64,000 nucleotides of DNA. Source: Anaerolineales bacterium (GTDB lineage Bacteria > Chloroflexota > Anaerolineae > Anaerolineales > Villigracilaceae). Under the pieces are notes generated by a model that was not told the DNA's origin, made no database searches, and was given only the letters and a program-made list of their open reading frames with translations. The translations under genes were made by a program, and so were the position numbers. Of this stretch, positions 25,760 to 33,908 are shown piece after piece (positions within the stretch are counted from its first letter, which is position 1; each line of letters starts with the position of its first letter). The stretch is from NCBI GenBank assembly GCA_016789365.1, contig JAEURH010000003.1, positions 27,342-91,341 on the forward strand. The letters are read 5' to 3'.

Positions 25760-28210
25760 TTATGGTTTCACTAAAATCCCTAAGTGATTCCCAACACGGC
25801 GTTGCTGACCAGGTTTTCCTAAATCAATCGGGGAATTTACGGTTCGTGATTTACCATCAAAACCACGAATGACCATAGCGGAAGAACCGCCGCCATCCAT
25901 ATTTACTCCTGTGTGAACACCATAAGATAAAAGTAATTCACCTACTTCAGATAACGTCACACCTTCACTATAACCATCTTGGCGACCATCAATCACCATA
26001 AAAGTTAACCAACGGCCATTTTTACTTAATCCAACTGCCGTGCGTGGAGCAGGCGCAAGCGCCGCAAGGTTTTTTACCACTTTTCCATCAGTAACTACCA
26101 AGCGGTCTCCAGAAATAGCATTGAAAACAACACCATCTACTTTATTAATTGAAAACTGGTTTTTCTTGTTAATATAAATAACAGGTTGAGCAGTTTTCTT
26201 TTTTGAATAAATATTTCCGCGTGAAGCCGCATAATCACTAATGCGTACTGGCTCGCCACCAGTTGGGCAAAGTTTCTTTGGGTCAAACGAAGAATCTAAA
26301 TAACTAAAGTATCCGCCATTAATTGCTACATGTAATTTGAATTCATCTAAAAATTGTGAAATGGTGCGCGTACAAATTACATCTGATTTTGATGGCGTAA
26401 CCAAAAATTCTAATTTTGTATTTTGCAAATCAATTGCTAACACATGCATCACAATTGGGCGTGGTGCAGTTAAGTCTTTACGCATGTAGGTAATGCCCGT
26501 ATAAAGATTTTGCAATATAGAAGCAGGGCGCGAATTACCAATCAGCACCAGTGAATCTTTTGCACACCAACCGACTAACCCATCCACTTTTTGAATTTGC
26601 ACCCAGCCACTTACAGATGAATCATCTAAGGCGGGTACAGTATCATTTTTAGATAACCCACCGATAAGTTTTGCTGTTGGGCTTGCCGCTTCTCTTATAA
26701 CCAAGTTTGTGCTGTTAACCCGATACCATTTCTTATCTTTATGGTCTGGGATTGTAGTTGGCGGTGGCGGCGTTGGCTCTGGGGTTGGAGAACCTGCACT
26801 AATTAAGTATTGGCTTGAACTCCAACCAACTAATGAACGGTCTTTATTACGGATTTTGAACCATGTTCCATCTAAGTTTGAATCAATTTTTTCTACCAAC
26901 TCACCAAAATAAACCAAACCAAGTGAGTCATGCTCAAGCCCAGGTCCTTGGCGCACTTTCAATGAAGGTGCGGCAGTAACACGATACCAATCTTTATCTT
27001 CTTCATCTGGTGGAGTAGGATATTCTGGCGCGGTCGTTGGTGCAAGATATTCACTCGATACCCAGCCTGTTAAACTCCCATCTTCTTTACGAATTCTTAA
27101 CCATGTGCGGTCTGCATTGGCTTCAATTTCTTGCACAACTTCATTTGTTAATAAACTTCCAATTTGCGTAAAATTTGTCCCTGCACCTGCTCGTACTCGT
27201 AATGATGGAGATGCTGTTACTTTATACCATTTATTTGTTGGGGTCGGAGTTGGAGTTGGGGTCGGCTCGGGTGTAGGCTCTGGTGTGGGTTCAGGTTCAG
27301 GTTGGGGGTCGGGTGAAGCGGAAAGTCTTTGCAAGTAAGCAGAAAAGCTCCAGCCACTCAAACTTCCATCTTTGCGTTTGATGTTCAGCCAATTTTTATC
27401 TGTACTTTCGCCAATTTTTTCAACTACTTCATTCAGGAACAAACTTCCAATTTGTTTGGCGGTAGTATTGGGTGCTTCACGCACTCGTAAAGATGGTGAA
27501 GCCGTCACGCGATAATCATTGCTCGGTGTTGGGTTTGGAACAGGAATATGGCTAATGCCAAATCTCTGATAAAAATCTTCAATATCTCCATTGAAATAAT
27601 TTAAGTCAATATTTTTGCTTTCAACGCCATAAGGAAAACCATCACCTTTATCTGTAAATTGCCATAGCGTCCAAGTTGTCCATGGTCTAGGTATCAGCGG
27701 GTTTGCAACACCATAATTCGCCACCCACAACGGATATTGCTTGAAATAATTTAACGAAGCAGCTGGGATTCCCACTGAAACTGTGTTTTCTTGCCAGTAA
27801 TAATAAGCGGTATAAACACCAATTTCTTTATTTGGTAAAAGCTCTTTCAAACGTTCAATAAAGTTATACCAATGCTTCCAACCTGCAAAAGAGCCTTTGT
27901 AGTTATCTTCAAAATCTGCCCACAGTGGCAATTCGCCAGTATCACCATTAAATAAAGAGACCCACAACTCGGCTTGTTTCTTCGGGTCGGCGCGGCTATC
28001 ATAAAACCAATACGAACCACGCGGAATACCAGCGGCTTTTGCCTCGCGCCAATTTACTTTGAAATCGCGGTCTATCCACAAATTTTGACCTGCGCGAATA
28101 ATCGCAAACGCCGCACCATTACGGCGCATTTGTGTAAAATCTATACCCTGCGGAGTTTGGGGGTCGTCTTGATAAAAACTAACATCGGTGCCGATGACTC
28201 TATCTGTCAT
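25760..28210 (-). CDS. GH25 lysozyme - four SH3b - phosphodiester glycosidase protein
   Basis: An 816-residue multidomain protein. Residues 1 to about 215 are a GH25 muramidase (VIGTDVSFYQ with D9, and LWADFED with D99 and E101), which would cut the MurNAc-GlcNAc bond in peptidoglycan. Four bacterial SH3 domains follow, each with a YRV/YKV start and SLRVR..P motif (about residues 230-560); SH3 1 and 2 are joined by a Pro-Glu-Thr repeat linker. The C-terminal part (about 565-816) is a phosphodiester glycosidase (NAGPA/DUF2233) domain with AINGGYFSY, RTAVGLSKNG and NMDGGGSSAMV. AGGAGA precedes the ATG, so the start is firm, yet there is no signal peptide. Export could be by a holin-like or other non-Sec route; this is inference. 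No phage genes are near. Confidence 0.9.
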   Translation of the reverse strand: MTDRVIGTDVSFYQDDPQTPQGIDFTQMRRNGAAFAIIRAGQNLWIDRDFKVNWREAKAAGIPRGSYWFYDSRADPKKQAELWVSLFNGDTGELPLWADFEDNYKGSFAGWKHWYNFIERLKELLPNKEIGVYTAYYYWQENTVSVGIPAASLNYFKQYPLWVANYGVANPLIPRPWTTWTLWQFTDKGDGFPYGVESKNIDLNYFNGDIEDFYQRFGISHIPVPNPTPSNDYRVTASPSLRVREAPNTTAKQIGSLFLNEVVEKIGESTDKNWLNIKRKDGSLSGWSFSAYLQRLSASPDPQPEPEPTPEPTPEPTPTPTPTPTNKWYKVTASPSLRVRAGAGTNFTQIGSLLTNEVVQEIEANADRTWLRIRKEDGSLTGWVSSEYLAPTTAPEYPTPPDEEDKDWYRVTAAPSLKVRQGPGLEHDSLGLVYFGELVEKIDSNLDGTWFKIRNKDRSLVGWSSSQYLISAGSPTPEPTPPPPTTIPDHKDKKWYRVNSTNLVIREAASPTAKLIGGLSKNDTVPALDDSSVSGWVQIQKVDGLVGWCAKDSLVLIGNSRPASILQNLYTGITYMRKDLTAPRPIVMHVLAIDLQNTKLEFLVTPSKSDVICTRTISQFLDEFKLHVAINGGYFSYLDSSFDPKKLCPTGGEPVRISDYAASRGNIYSKKKTAQPVIYINKKNQFSINKVDGVVFNAISGDRLVVTDGKVVKNLAALAPAPRTAVGLSKNGRWLTFMVIDGRQDGYSEGVTLSEVGELLLSYGVHTGVNMDGGGSSAMVIRGFDGKSRTVNSPIDLGKPGQQRRVGNHLGILVKP
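27238..27312 (-). repeat. Coding low-complexity repeat for a Pro-Thr/Glu linker
   Basis: The minus strand encodes alternating PEP, PTPEPTPEP and PTPTPTP triplets between SH3 domains 1 and 2. Simple repeats of this kind change length easily by slippage. Confidence 0.85.
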
Positions 28211-28313
28211 AATGTTCTCCTATGTGTTTTTGATGAAAACCGCTTCTTCTCTTAATAGATGCTTGGTACTGCTTCTGAGAATTTTATTTTAACTTGTACA
28301 GATGAGATGAAAA

Positions 28314-28661
28314 TTATATCGCATTCTCAAAGTGAGTAATTTGCGGGTCTTGTTTTCCTTCAATCGCAATTACATCAATTTGCCAGTGACTGATGTTATT
28401 TTCAGCGGCATAATGCTGAGCGGCATTGAGCATGTGTTCACGCTTACGTGCAGTAATCTGTTGCTCTGGGAAAAAATTTTTACTAGAAGTTAACGTCTTC
28501 ACTTCCACAAAAACCGTCATATCTTTTTGTTTGGCGATGATGTCAATTTCACCATACGGCGTGCGGATGTTTTGTGCAATAATTTCATAACCATGTTCTC
28601 TAAGCCATTGTACGGCAGTTTCTTCACCCCATTTACCAAGTTGCTGATTATGCTTATTCAT
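28314..28661 (-). CDS. yraN: YraN/UPF0102 family endonuclease-like protein
   Basis: I choose ATG 28661 (MNKHNQQLGKWGEE) because it overlaps the TGA of the upstream glycosyltransferase as ATGA, giving translational coupling; a longer frame to 28703 would overlap that gene by 46 bp. The 115-residue product matches UPF0102: GKWGEETAVQWLREHGYEIIAQN, then GEIDIIAKQKDMTVFVEVKT, the E-x-D..E-x-K catalytic core of restriction-endonuclease-like folds, and YAAENN..WQIDVIAIEG. Cellular role is unresolved; members often sit near rnhB and rsm genes, not here. Confidence 0.92.
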   Translation of the reverse strand: MNKHNQQLGKWGEETAVQWLREHGYEIIAQNIRTPYGEIDIIAKQKDMTVFVEVKTLTSSKNFFPEQQITARKREHMLNAAQHYAAENNISHWQIDVIAIEGKQDPQITHFENAI

Positions 28662-29860
28662 GAAATAAACTCTTGTAACAATTTTTGAAGTTTTACACCC
28701 CAATTTAATTTTTTCTTTTTAGATTTTTTAATCACCGATTGGTAGAGATTAAACATCATTTGTGTAGTTCTTTCAATAGCATAGGCAGAAGATGCTCGCC
28801 GAGCAGATTTGCCCATTTTGGCACGCAGGTCTGGGTCGAGGCAGAGGCGGGTTAATTTGGCTGTAAACGCAGGCAAATCTTCGGTAGATAAAAATCCAGT
28901 AACACCATCTTCTACGGTATCACCAACGCCAACCGATTCGATACCCATCACAGGTAAACCTGCTCCCATAGCTTCAATAACAGATAATGGATGAACTTCT
29001 GTCACGGAGGCAGTGACGAAAACATCACACATGGCGAGATATTGTGGCAATTGTTCATAAGGAACTCTGCCAATGGCTTTGATGCGCTTTGAAAAATTCA
29101 ATTGTTTTATTAGTGTGTGAATTTCTTCTTCATATTGTTGAATACCACCGCCAATTAATAGCAAATGCACATTGGGAATTGCTTTGGCAACTCCTGTGAA
29201 GGCTTCAATTAAAAATGGTAGGTTTTTTTCTACTGCAATTCGCCCGGCGTACACGAGAATTACATCATTTTTTTTGTAGCCAAATTTTGCTCGTGAAAGT
29301 GGTTTTGCAGATTTGAAATTTCTTAAATCTACGCCATTTGGAACAATTTCAATAGGTTCTTCTACTTCTAATTCACGCAATATTCTCTCCATCCCCGCTG
29401 AGGGTGTTACAACCAAATCTACTGCTTTGCAAAATGATGGCATATAGGCTTGTAATAAACCTGTGCTAACTTCATCTGGCATTAATGGAAAATAGGCTTG
29501 GGCGTATAAATCATAGCGCGTATGATTTGTGTAAATAATTGGAATTTTCATTGGGCGACAGTAACGCAATGCCAAACGCCCACTTAAAAATGGATGATGC
29601 ACATGCACAACATCCATTGTTCTTAAAAGTTTCCATGCAAAGCGTTTGTATCGCAGGGATAAATAAAATCCTGAGTCTGCTAAGGGAACACCGGGACTGC
29701 GGATGATATTTTTTTCGTTATCTTTGTAGTCTAAATCACCAAACGTGAAGACGAATACTTCATGCCCCATTTTTTCAAGATATTCTTTATTGACCTCAAC
29801 ATAATTGGTAATACCACTAATGTAAGGTTTATAACTATCTACCATCATTCCGATTTTCAT
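28658..29860 (-). CDS. Glycosyltransferase family 4
   Basis: A 400-residue GT-B enzyme. The N-terminal lobe begins MKIGMMVDSYKPYISGITNYV, the usual donor/acceptor glycine-rich start; the C-terminal lobe has YAGRIAVEKNLPFLIEAF and the E-x7-E element TEVHPLSVIEAMGAGLPVMG. Family members of this branch add sugars to membrane lipids, for example the diacylglycerol glucosyl or mannosyl transferases, which would act at the cytoplasmic membrane. It lies 11 bp after the Ser/Thr kinase stop and overlaps yraN, so the three are one operon. Confidence 0.92.
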   Translation of the reverse strand: MKIGMMVDSYKPYISGITNYVEVNKEYLEKMGHEVFVFTFGDLDYKDNEKNIIRSPGVPLADSGFYLSLRYKRFAWKLLRTMDVVHVHHPFLSGRLALRYCRPMKIPIIYTNHTRYDLYAQAYFPLMPDEVSTGLLQAYMPSFCKAVDLVVTPSAGMERILRELEVEEPIEIVPNGVDLRNFKSAKPLSRAKFGYKKNDVILVYAGRIAVEKNLPFLIEAFTGVAKAIPNVHLLLIGGGIQQYEEEIHTLIKQLNFSKRIKAIGRVPYEQLPQYLAMCDVFVTASVTEVHPLSVIEAMGAGLPVMGIESVGVGDTVEDGVTGFLSTEDLPAFTAKLTRLCLDPDLRAKMGKSARRASSAYAIERTTQMMFNLYQSVIKKSKKKKLNWGVKLQKLLQEFIS

Positions 29861-29871
29861 AAGGCTATACT

Positions 29872-30861
29872 CTATCTTAATAAAGTTGCAACCAAGCCAA
29901 TCAAAAATAGCCCACCTGCTACATAACTTGCAATTTGTTCGGATGAAACAATTGTAATTTGCGGAGATTCAAAACCTAGTGTATCTACTGTGGGGAATTG
30001 CGGAACTTCTTGCTTACCAATTAAAGCATTGCGTAAAGCAATGACGTTTAATGGGCGATTATCTGGATGCAAAGACATAGCCCACAGAATAGCCTTTTCC
30101 ACATGAAGGCTCAGGCTAGGATTAATTTCACGTGGGGGAATCAGGCTACGGTTATTTAAGAAGCGTTTGCGAACTTCGGCTGGCGGTTCATTCGTCAATA
30201 AATGATAAAGAGTCGCGCCGAATGCAAAAATATCAGCACGAGGGTCGGTATGTGTATCATCACCGCCATATTGTTCAAGCGGCGTGTAAAGTGCAGTTCC
30301 TTGACCTTGTATGACGGTGATGGTCACTTCATCTGGTGCCATAATTTTTACGAGACCAAAATCTACAAGTTTGACCAAACCGCTGGGTGTGATTTTGATG
30401 TTGCTTGGTTTAATATCACGATGAATAATTGGTGGGCTTTGATGGTGCATGTAATTGAGTGCATCTGCAATTTGCACAGCCCAACGTAGCACTTCACTTT
30501 CAGATAAAAATGTTTTGTTGCGTTTGGCTTCTTGCATTAACTCGCGTAAATCTTTACCTGGCACATAATCCATTACAAGGTAATCACGCAAGTCTTCTGA
30601 AAAATAATCCGAAACTTTTGGTAGGTTGGGATGGTCGAGGCGTGCAAGCACAGAAGCCTCGCGAAAAAATTGTTCGCGAGCCTGTTCTAAAATATCGGAG
30701 GGGAGAGTCTGGTTGTGTTCTACTTCTTTAATGGCGCATAACCTACCTTGCAAGCGGATATCTTCTGCAAGATAAATATTGCCTGTGCCGCCCTGACCAA
30801 TTTTTTCTTGAATGGTGTAGCGTTCACGTAAGACCTCCCCATTCTTTAACGATTGGGGCAT
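29872..30861 (-). CDS. Membrane-anchored Ser/Thr protein kinase (PknB family)
   Basis: A 329-residue Hanks-type kinase. IGQGGTGNIYLAED is the glycine loop (residues 21-34), K45 in CAIKEVE the ATP-binding lysine, HRDIKPSN (147-154) the catalytic loop and DFG (167-169) the metal site. The activation segment has GQGTALYTPLEQYGG. One transmembrane helix ends the protein (YVAGGLFLIGLVATLLR) with no extracellular domain, so it is a tail-anchored cytoplasmic kinase without its own external sensor. AAAAAGGAGAAG precedes the ATG. It is divergent from an FHA/winged-helix regulator, a natural phospho-threonine reader. Confidence 0.95.
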   Translation of the reverse strand: MPQSLKNGEVLRERYTIQEKIGQGGTGNIYLAEDIRLQGRLCAIKEVEHNQTLPSDILEQAREQFFREASVLARLDHPNLPKVSDYFSEDLRDYLVMDYVPGKDLRELMQEAKRNKTFLSESEVLRWAVQIADALNYMHHQSPPIIHRDIKPSNIKITPSGLVKLVDFGLVKIMAPDEVTITVIQGQGTALYTPLEQYGGDDTHTDPRADIFAFGATLYHLLTNEPPAEVRKRFLNNRSLIPPREINPSLSLHVEKAILWAMSLHPDNRPLNVIALRNALIGKQEVPQFPTVDTLGFESPQITIVSSEQIASYVAGGLFLIGLVATLLR

Positions 30862-30990
30862 CTTCTCCTTTTTACTTACAAAGTGGAATAAGATTGTTTG
30901 TGATAATTTCGGCGTGTATCACATTTTGTTACAATCTGATTATGCACAGATTTCCACTTTTCTGCTATATTATAAACGAATAAACACTGT

Positions 30991-31046
30991 AGGGACACAG
31001 CGAGTTGATTTGTCATGTTGGAAGTAAATCGTTTCGCTGTGTCTCT
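30991..31046. repeat. Intergenic inverted repeat AGGGACACAGCGA / TCGCTGTGTCTCT
   Basis: Two 13-bp arms (30991-31003 and 31034-31046, one mismatch) surround a 30-bp spacer between the divergent kinase and FHA genes. The arrangement resembles the dispersed palindromic elements elsewhere in the window more than an operator, but a regulatory role at a divergent promoter cannot be excluded. Confidence 0.6.
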
Positions 31047-31116
31047 GTTCAATAAAAATTAAATTGTATAAAAATCCGCAAGTGAAATTTTATGAAAGGC
31101 GGTTATTGAGGTTTGT

Positions 31117-31773
31117 ATGGAACACGAAGCAGAATATCCTGTACTCGTCGCGCAAGATGGTCCTTTGAAAGGCGAACGTTGGTCGTTAGACCATACGCTA
31201 ATGATTGGACGCGACCCTACTTGTGATATTCAATTGCAAGATAGGCAAGTCTCGCGTTTTCATGTACGCATCACACCCACGCCAGAAGGTGTGACAATGG
31301 AAGATTTGGGCAGTAAAAATGGAACGAATCATAACGGAAATGAATTGACGAGTCCCGTTATGTTGCAAGATGGTGATTTGTTGGGTGTAGCACTTGCACA
31401 ACAATTTTTGTTTTTAACCTCAGATGCAACCATGCCACTTGCAGAAGGTGGAGCGCGTTCTGGGCGTTTGTTGATGGACCAAAAATCACGTCAGGTGTGG
31501 GTGAATCAACAACAACTTGTGCCACCATTATCAGCTCAACAATTTAAGTTATTGTGGATGTTATATGAAAAGCAAGGTCAAGTAGTTTCACGAGCAGACC
31601 TTGTCTCTATTGTATGGGGTGAAGAACAAACTGCTGGCGTTTCAGACCAAGCCTTAGATGCATTAATCCGTCGCTTGCGCGATAGATTGGCTGTGCTTGA
31701 CCATGGTCATCAATATATCAACACTGTGCGTGGGCATGGTTTACGATTAGATAATCCGCCGATAAGCGAATAA
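31117..31773 (+). CDS. FHA domain - winged-helix (OmpR/PhoB-type) regulator
   Basis: The 218-residue protein has an N-terminal FHA domain, with GRDPTCDIQL (G31-R32), SRFH (46-49) and SKNGT (66-70), which binds phosphothreonine peptides. Its C-terminal 95 residues form a winged-helix DNA-binding domain of the Trans_reg_C type (LSAQQFKLLWMLYEKQGQVVSR, DALIRRLRDRL, INTVRGHGLRL). It should join phospho-signals to transcription. The divergent Ser/Thr kinase 255 bp away is the likely partner, by analogy with PknH and EmbR. It runs directly into a flavin-oxidase-fold gene (5 bp). Confidence 0.92.
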   Translation: MEHEAEYPVLVAQDGPLKGERWSLDHTLMIGRDPTCDIQLQDRQVSRFHVRITPTPEGVTMEDLGSKNGTNHNGNELTSPVMLQDGDLLGVALAQQFLFLTSDATMPLAEGGARSGRLLMDQKSRQVWVNQQQLVPPLSAQQFKLLWMLYEKQGQVVSRADLVSIVWGEEQTAGVSDQALDALIRRLRDRLAVLDHGHQYINTVRGHGLRLDNPPISE

Positions 31774-31778
31774 CAATA

Positions 31779-32252
31779 ATGGATGCACAATCAGAGAAAG
31801 TGTTAGCGCAAATTATTCGAGGCACACGTATTGCTACTTTAGGCACAATGCGTGATGAAGCACCGCAAGTTTCTATGGTGGCGTATATTTTTGCGGATGA
31901 TTTTTCTGCTTTTCATATTTTTGTCAGCCGTTTGGCGCAACACACAGTTGATATGCAAAAAAACAAAGAAGTCAGTTTGTTGATTTGCGAAACTGATGAT
32001 GGACGAAGTGACCCTCAATCTTTAGCGCGTGTTTCGATTCGCGGCAAGGCAGAGCAAATTCAAAACGGCGCACCGGGTTATACCTTGCTCAAAAAACAAT
32101 ATCTTGAACGCTTTCCAGAATCAGAGCAATTATTTAAGTTGGCAGATTTTAATTTCTGGCGCATCACGCCCAAAGGCGGAAGGTATGTGGCAGGTTTTGC
32201 GAAAGCCTACAACATTACTGCTGAAACATTAAAGCAAGTTTCGGAAAGATAA
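31779..32252 (+). CDS. Pyridoxamine 5'-phosphate oxidase-fold protein (HugZ-like)
   Basis: A 157-residue split-barrel protein: IIRGTRIATLGTMRDEAPQVSMVAYIFADD, FHIFVSRLAQHTVDMQKNKEVSLLI, RVSIRGKAEQI and FWRITPKGGRYVAGFAKAY, the last resembling the C-terminal motif of HugZ-type heme-degrading enzymes. FMN or heme binding is predicted by family. It starts 5 bp after the FHA regulator stop and is probably co-transcribed with it. Confidence 0.85.
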   Translation: MDAQSEKVLAQIIRGTRIATLGTMRDEAPQVSMVAYIFADDFSAFHIFVSRLAQHTVDMQKNKEVSLLICETDDGRSDPQSLARVSIRGKAEQIQNGAPGYTLLKKQYLERFPESEQLFKLADFNFWRITPKGGRYVAGFAKAYNITAETLKQVSER

Positions 32253-32286
32253 ATTAAATAATTGTCTGTCTTTTTTATCAGGCTAA

Positions 32287-33609
32287 TTACCCAAACATTC
32301 TCCCCAATCCTTTACCGCCTGTTTTTTGAATCATCTTCATCATCTTTTGGGCTTCACGGAATTGTTTAATTAATTTGTTCACATCTTGCACTTCCATACC
32401 AGCACCAGATGCGATTCTTCGTCGGCGAGATGCGTTTAATAAATCAGGGTCACGGCGTTCTTTCAAAGTCATTGAATTGATAATTGCCTCTGAATGCTTG
32501 AAAGATTTTTCAACTTCTTGTGGGTCAATATTGCGTGCGGCTTGCCCTATTTGCCCGGGCAACATATCCATAATTTGTGAAAGCGGACCCATCTTTTTCA
32601 TTTGCTTCATTTGGTCAAGCCAATCTTCTAAACTAAATTCGCCCTTCATCATCTTTTGGGCTTGCTTTTCCATTGTTTGCGCATCGTACATGGCTTCGGC
32701 TTTTTCAATCAAGCCAATCATGTCACCCATGCCCAAAATACGTGATGACAAACGCGATGGGTCATAACTTTCTAACGCATCTAACTTTTCACCTGTACCG
32801 ATAAATTTAATCGGCATACCAGTCACTGAACGAATGGATATTGCCGCGCCACCACGCGAGTCGCCGTCCATTTTTGTAAGAACGAGACCAGTCAAATTAA
32901 TTGCAGATTTGAATCCTTGTGCAATGTTCAACGCTTCTTGACCAATCATCGAGTCAATCACTAACAAAACATCCACTGGATTTGTGCCAGCCGAAATAGC
33001 ACGCAATTCGTCCATCAAATCTTCGTCCATTTGTGAACGCCCAGCCGTATCTATGATGACTAGCGTATGCCCGCCTTTATCTGCTTTTTCGACAGCGCGC
33101 TTAGCAAGTTGTGGCGGCGTGATAGATGTATCCGCTTCAACTTCGACGTCAAGCCGTTCGCCGAGTTGTTGCAGTTGTTTAACTGCGGCAGGGCGATACG
33201 GGTCACCAGCGACTAATAAAACTCGTTCGCCTTTTGATTTCATCAAACGGGCTAATTTACCTGATGCTGTGGTTTTACCTGCACCTTGCAAACCGACCAT
33301 CATCACCACTCTTGGTTTTGGACCTGTGAGATTCAATGGCGCAGGTTCACCCAATGTCGCTATCAATTCTTCATTAACTATTTTGATAACTTGCTGACCA
33401 GGATTCAAAGCCTTAGAAACTTCTGCTCCAATAGCACGCTCACGCACTTTGGCAATAAAAGTTTTGACCACGCTAAAATGCACGTCGGCTTCGAGTAAAG
33501 CGAGACGCACTTCTTTCATCGCGGAATCAACATCGGCTTCGGAAAGTTTTCCGCGTTTGCGTAAGTTATCAAAGATTTGGTTTAATCGTCCAGTAAGTGT
33601 TTCAAACAT
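32287..33609 (-). CDS. ffh: Signal recognition particle GTPase Ffh
   Basis: I choose ATG 33609 (MFETLTGRLNQIF, the conserved N-terminus); an upstream start at 33672 has no homology. The 440-residue product has the N domain, the GTPase G domain with GLQGAGKTT (106-114), DTAGRSQMD and TKMDGDSRGG, and the Met-rich M domain with MKQMKKMGPLSQIMDMLPG that binds 4.5S RNA and signal peptides. It delivers nascent membrane proteins to FtsY/SecYEG. The usual downstream rpsP neighbour is absent; a convergent oxidase-fold gene follows 34 bp away. Length is normal. Confidence 0.97.
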   Translation of the reverse strand: MFETLTGRLNQIFDNLRKRGKLSEADVDSAMKEVRLALLEADVHFSVVKTFIAKVRERAIGAEVSKALNPGQQVIKIVNEELIATLGEPAPLNLTGPKPRVVMMVGLQGAGKTTASGKLARLMKSKGERVLLVAGDPYRPAAVKQLQQLGERLDVEVEADTSITPPQLAKRAVEKADKGGHTLVIIDTAGRSQMDEDLMDELRAISAGTNPVDVLLVIDSMIGQEALNIAQGFKSAINLTGLVLTKMDGDSRGGAAISIRSVTGMPIKFIGTGEKLDALESYDPSRLSSRILGMGDMIGLIEKAEAMYDAQTMEKQAQKMMKGEFSLEDWLDQMKQMKKMGPLSQIMDMLPGQIGQAARNIDPQEVEKSFKHSEAIINSMTLKERRDPDLLNASRRRRIASGAGMEVQDVNKLIKQFREAQKMMKMIQKTGGKGLGRMFG

Positions 33610-33654
33610 AATGTCTCTTTTATGTAATTGCGAGTGCGAAGCATGAATCTGTTG

Positions 33655-33700
33655 GAGATTGCTTTGCCACAAAGAGCAAGAGCGTGGCTCGCAATGACGA
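33655..33700. repeat. Intergenic repeat of the GAGATTGCTT...CGCAATGACGA family (partial copy)
   Basis: It contains gagattgctttgccac and gtggctcgcaatgac, the same ends as the fuller copies at 41163-41212 and 49299-49398. Part of the 5' leader of ffh lies in or next to it. Confidence 0.7.
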
Positions 33701-33772
33701 AATGTGTAGGTTAAGAAAAAAGCATTTTAGCGCGTAGCAGGTTGAAGGTCAAGAAAGAAGCGCGAGAACAAA

Positions 33773-33826
33773 CGTCCCGCAGGTTTTCTGATTTAATCAC
33801 ATCTATAAGTTAAAACCTGCGGGACG
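33773..33826. repeat. Intergenic inverted repeat CGTCCCGCAGGTTTT
   Basis: Arms 33773-33787 and 33812-33826 are perfect 15-bp reverse complements around a 24-bp spacer, between the divergent ffh and transporter genes. No T tract suits a terminator. It belongs with the other palindromic elements of the window. Confidence 0.7.
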
Positions 33827-33908
33827 ATTAATTCTTTACATCAAAAAACGAAATTCCGTTATACTTTCCGAAGTTCTTGTTCATATCCCTATCCCCTTTG
33901 GAGGAGTC

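Noticed and set aside
25760-28210. Prophage endolysin
   Set aside because: GH25 domain without signal peptide recalls a phage lysin, but there are no phage genes nearby, and SH3 plus phosphodiester glycosidase architecture suits a host protein.
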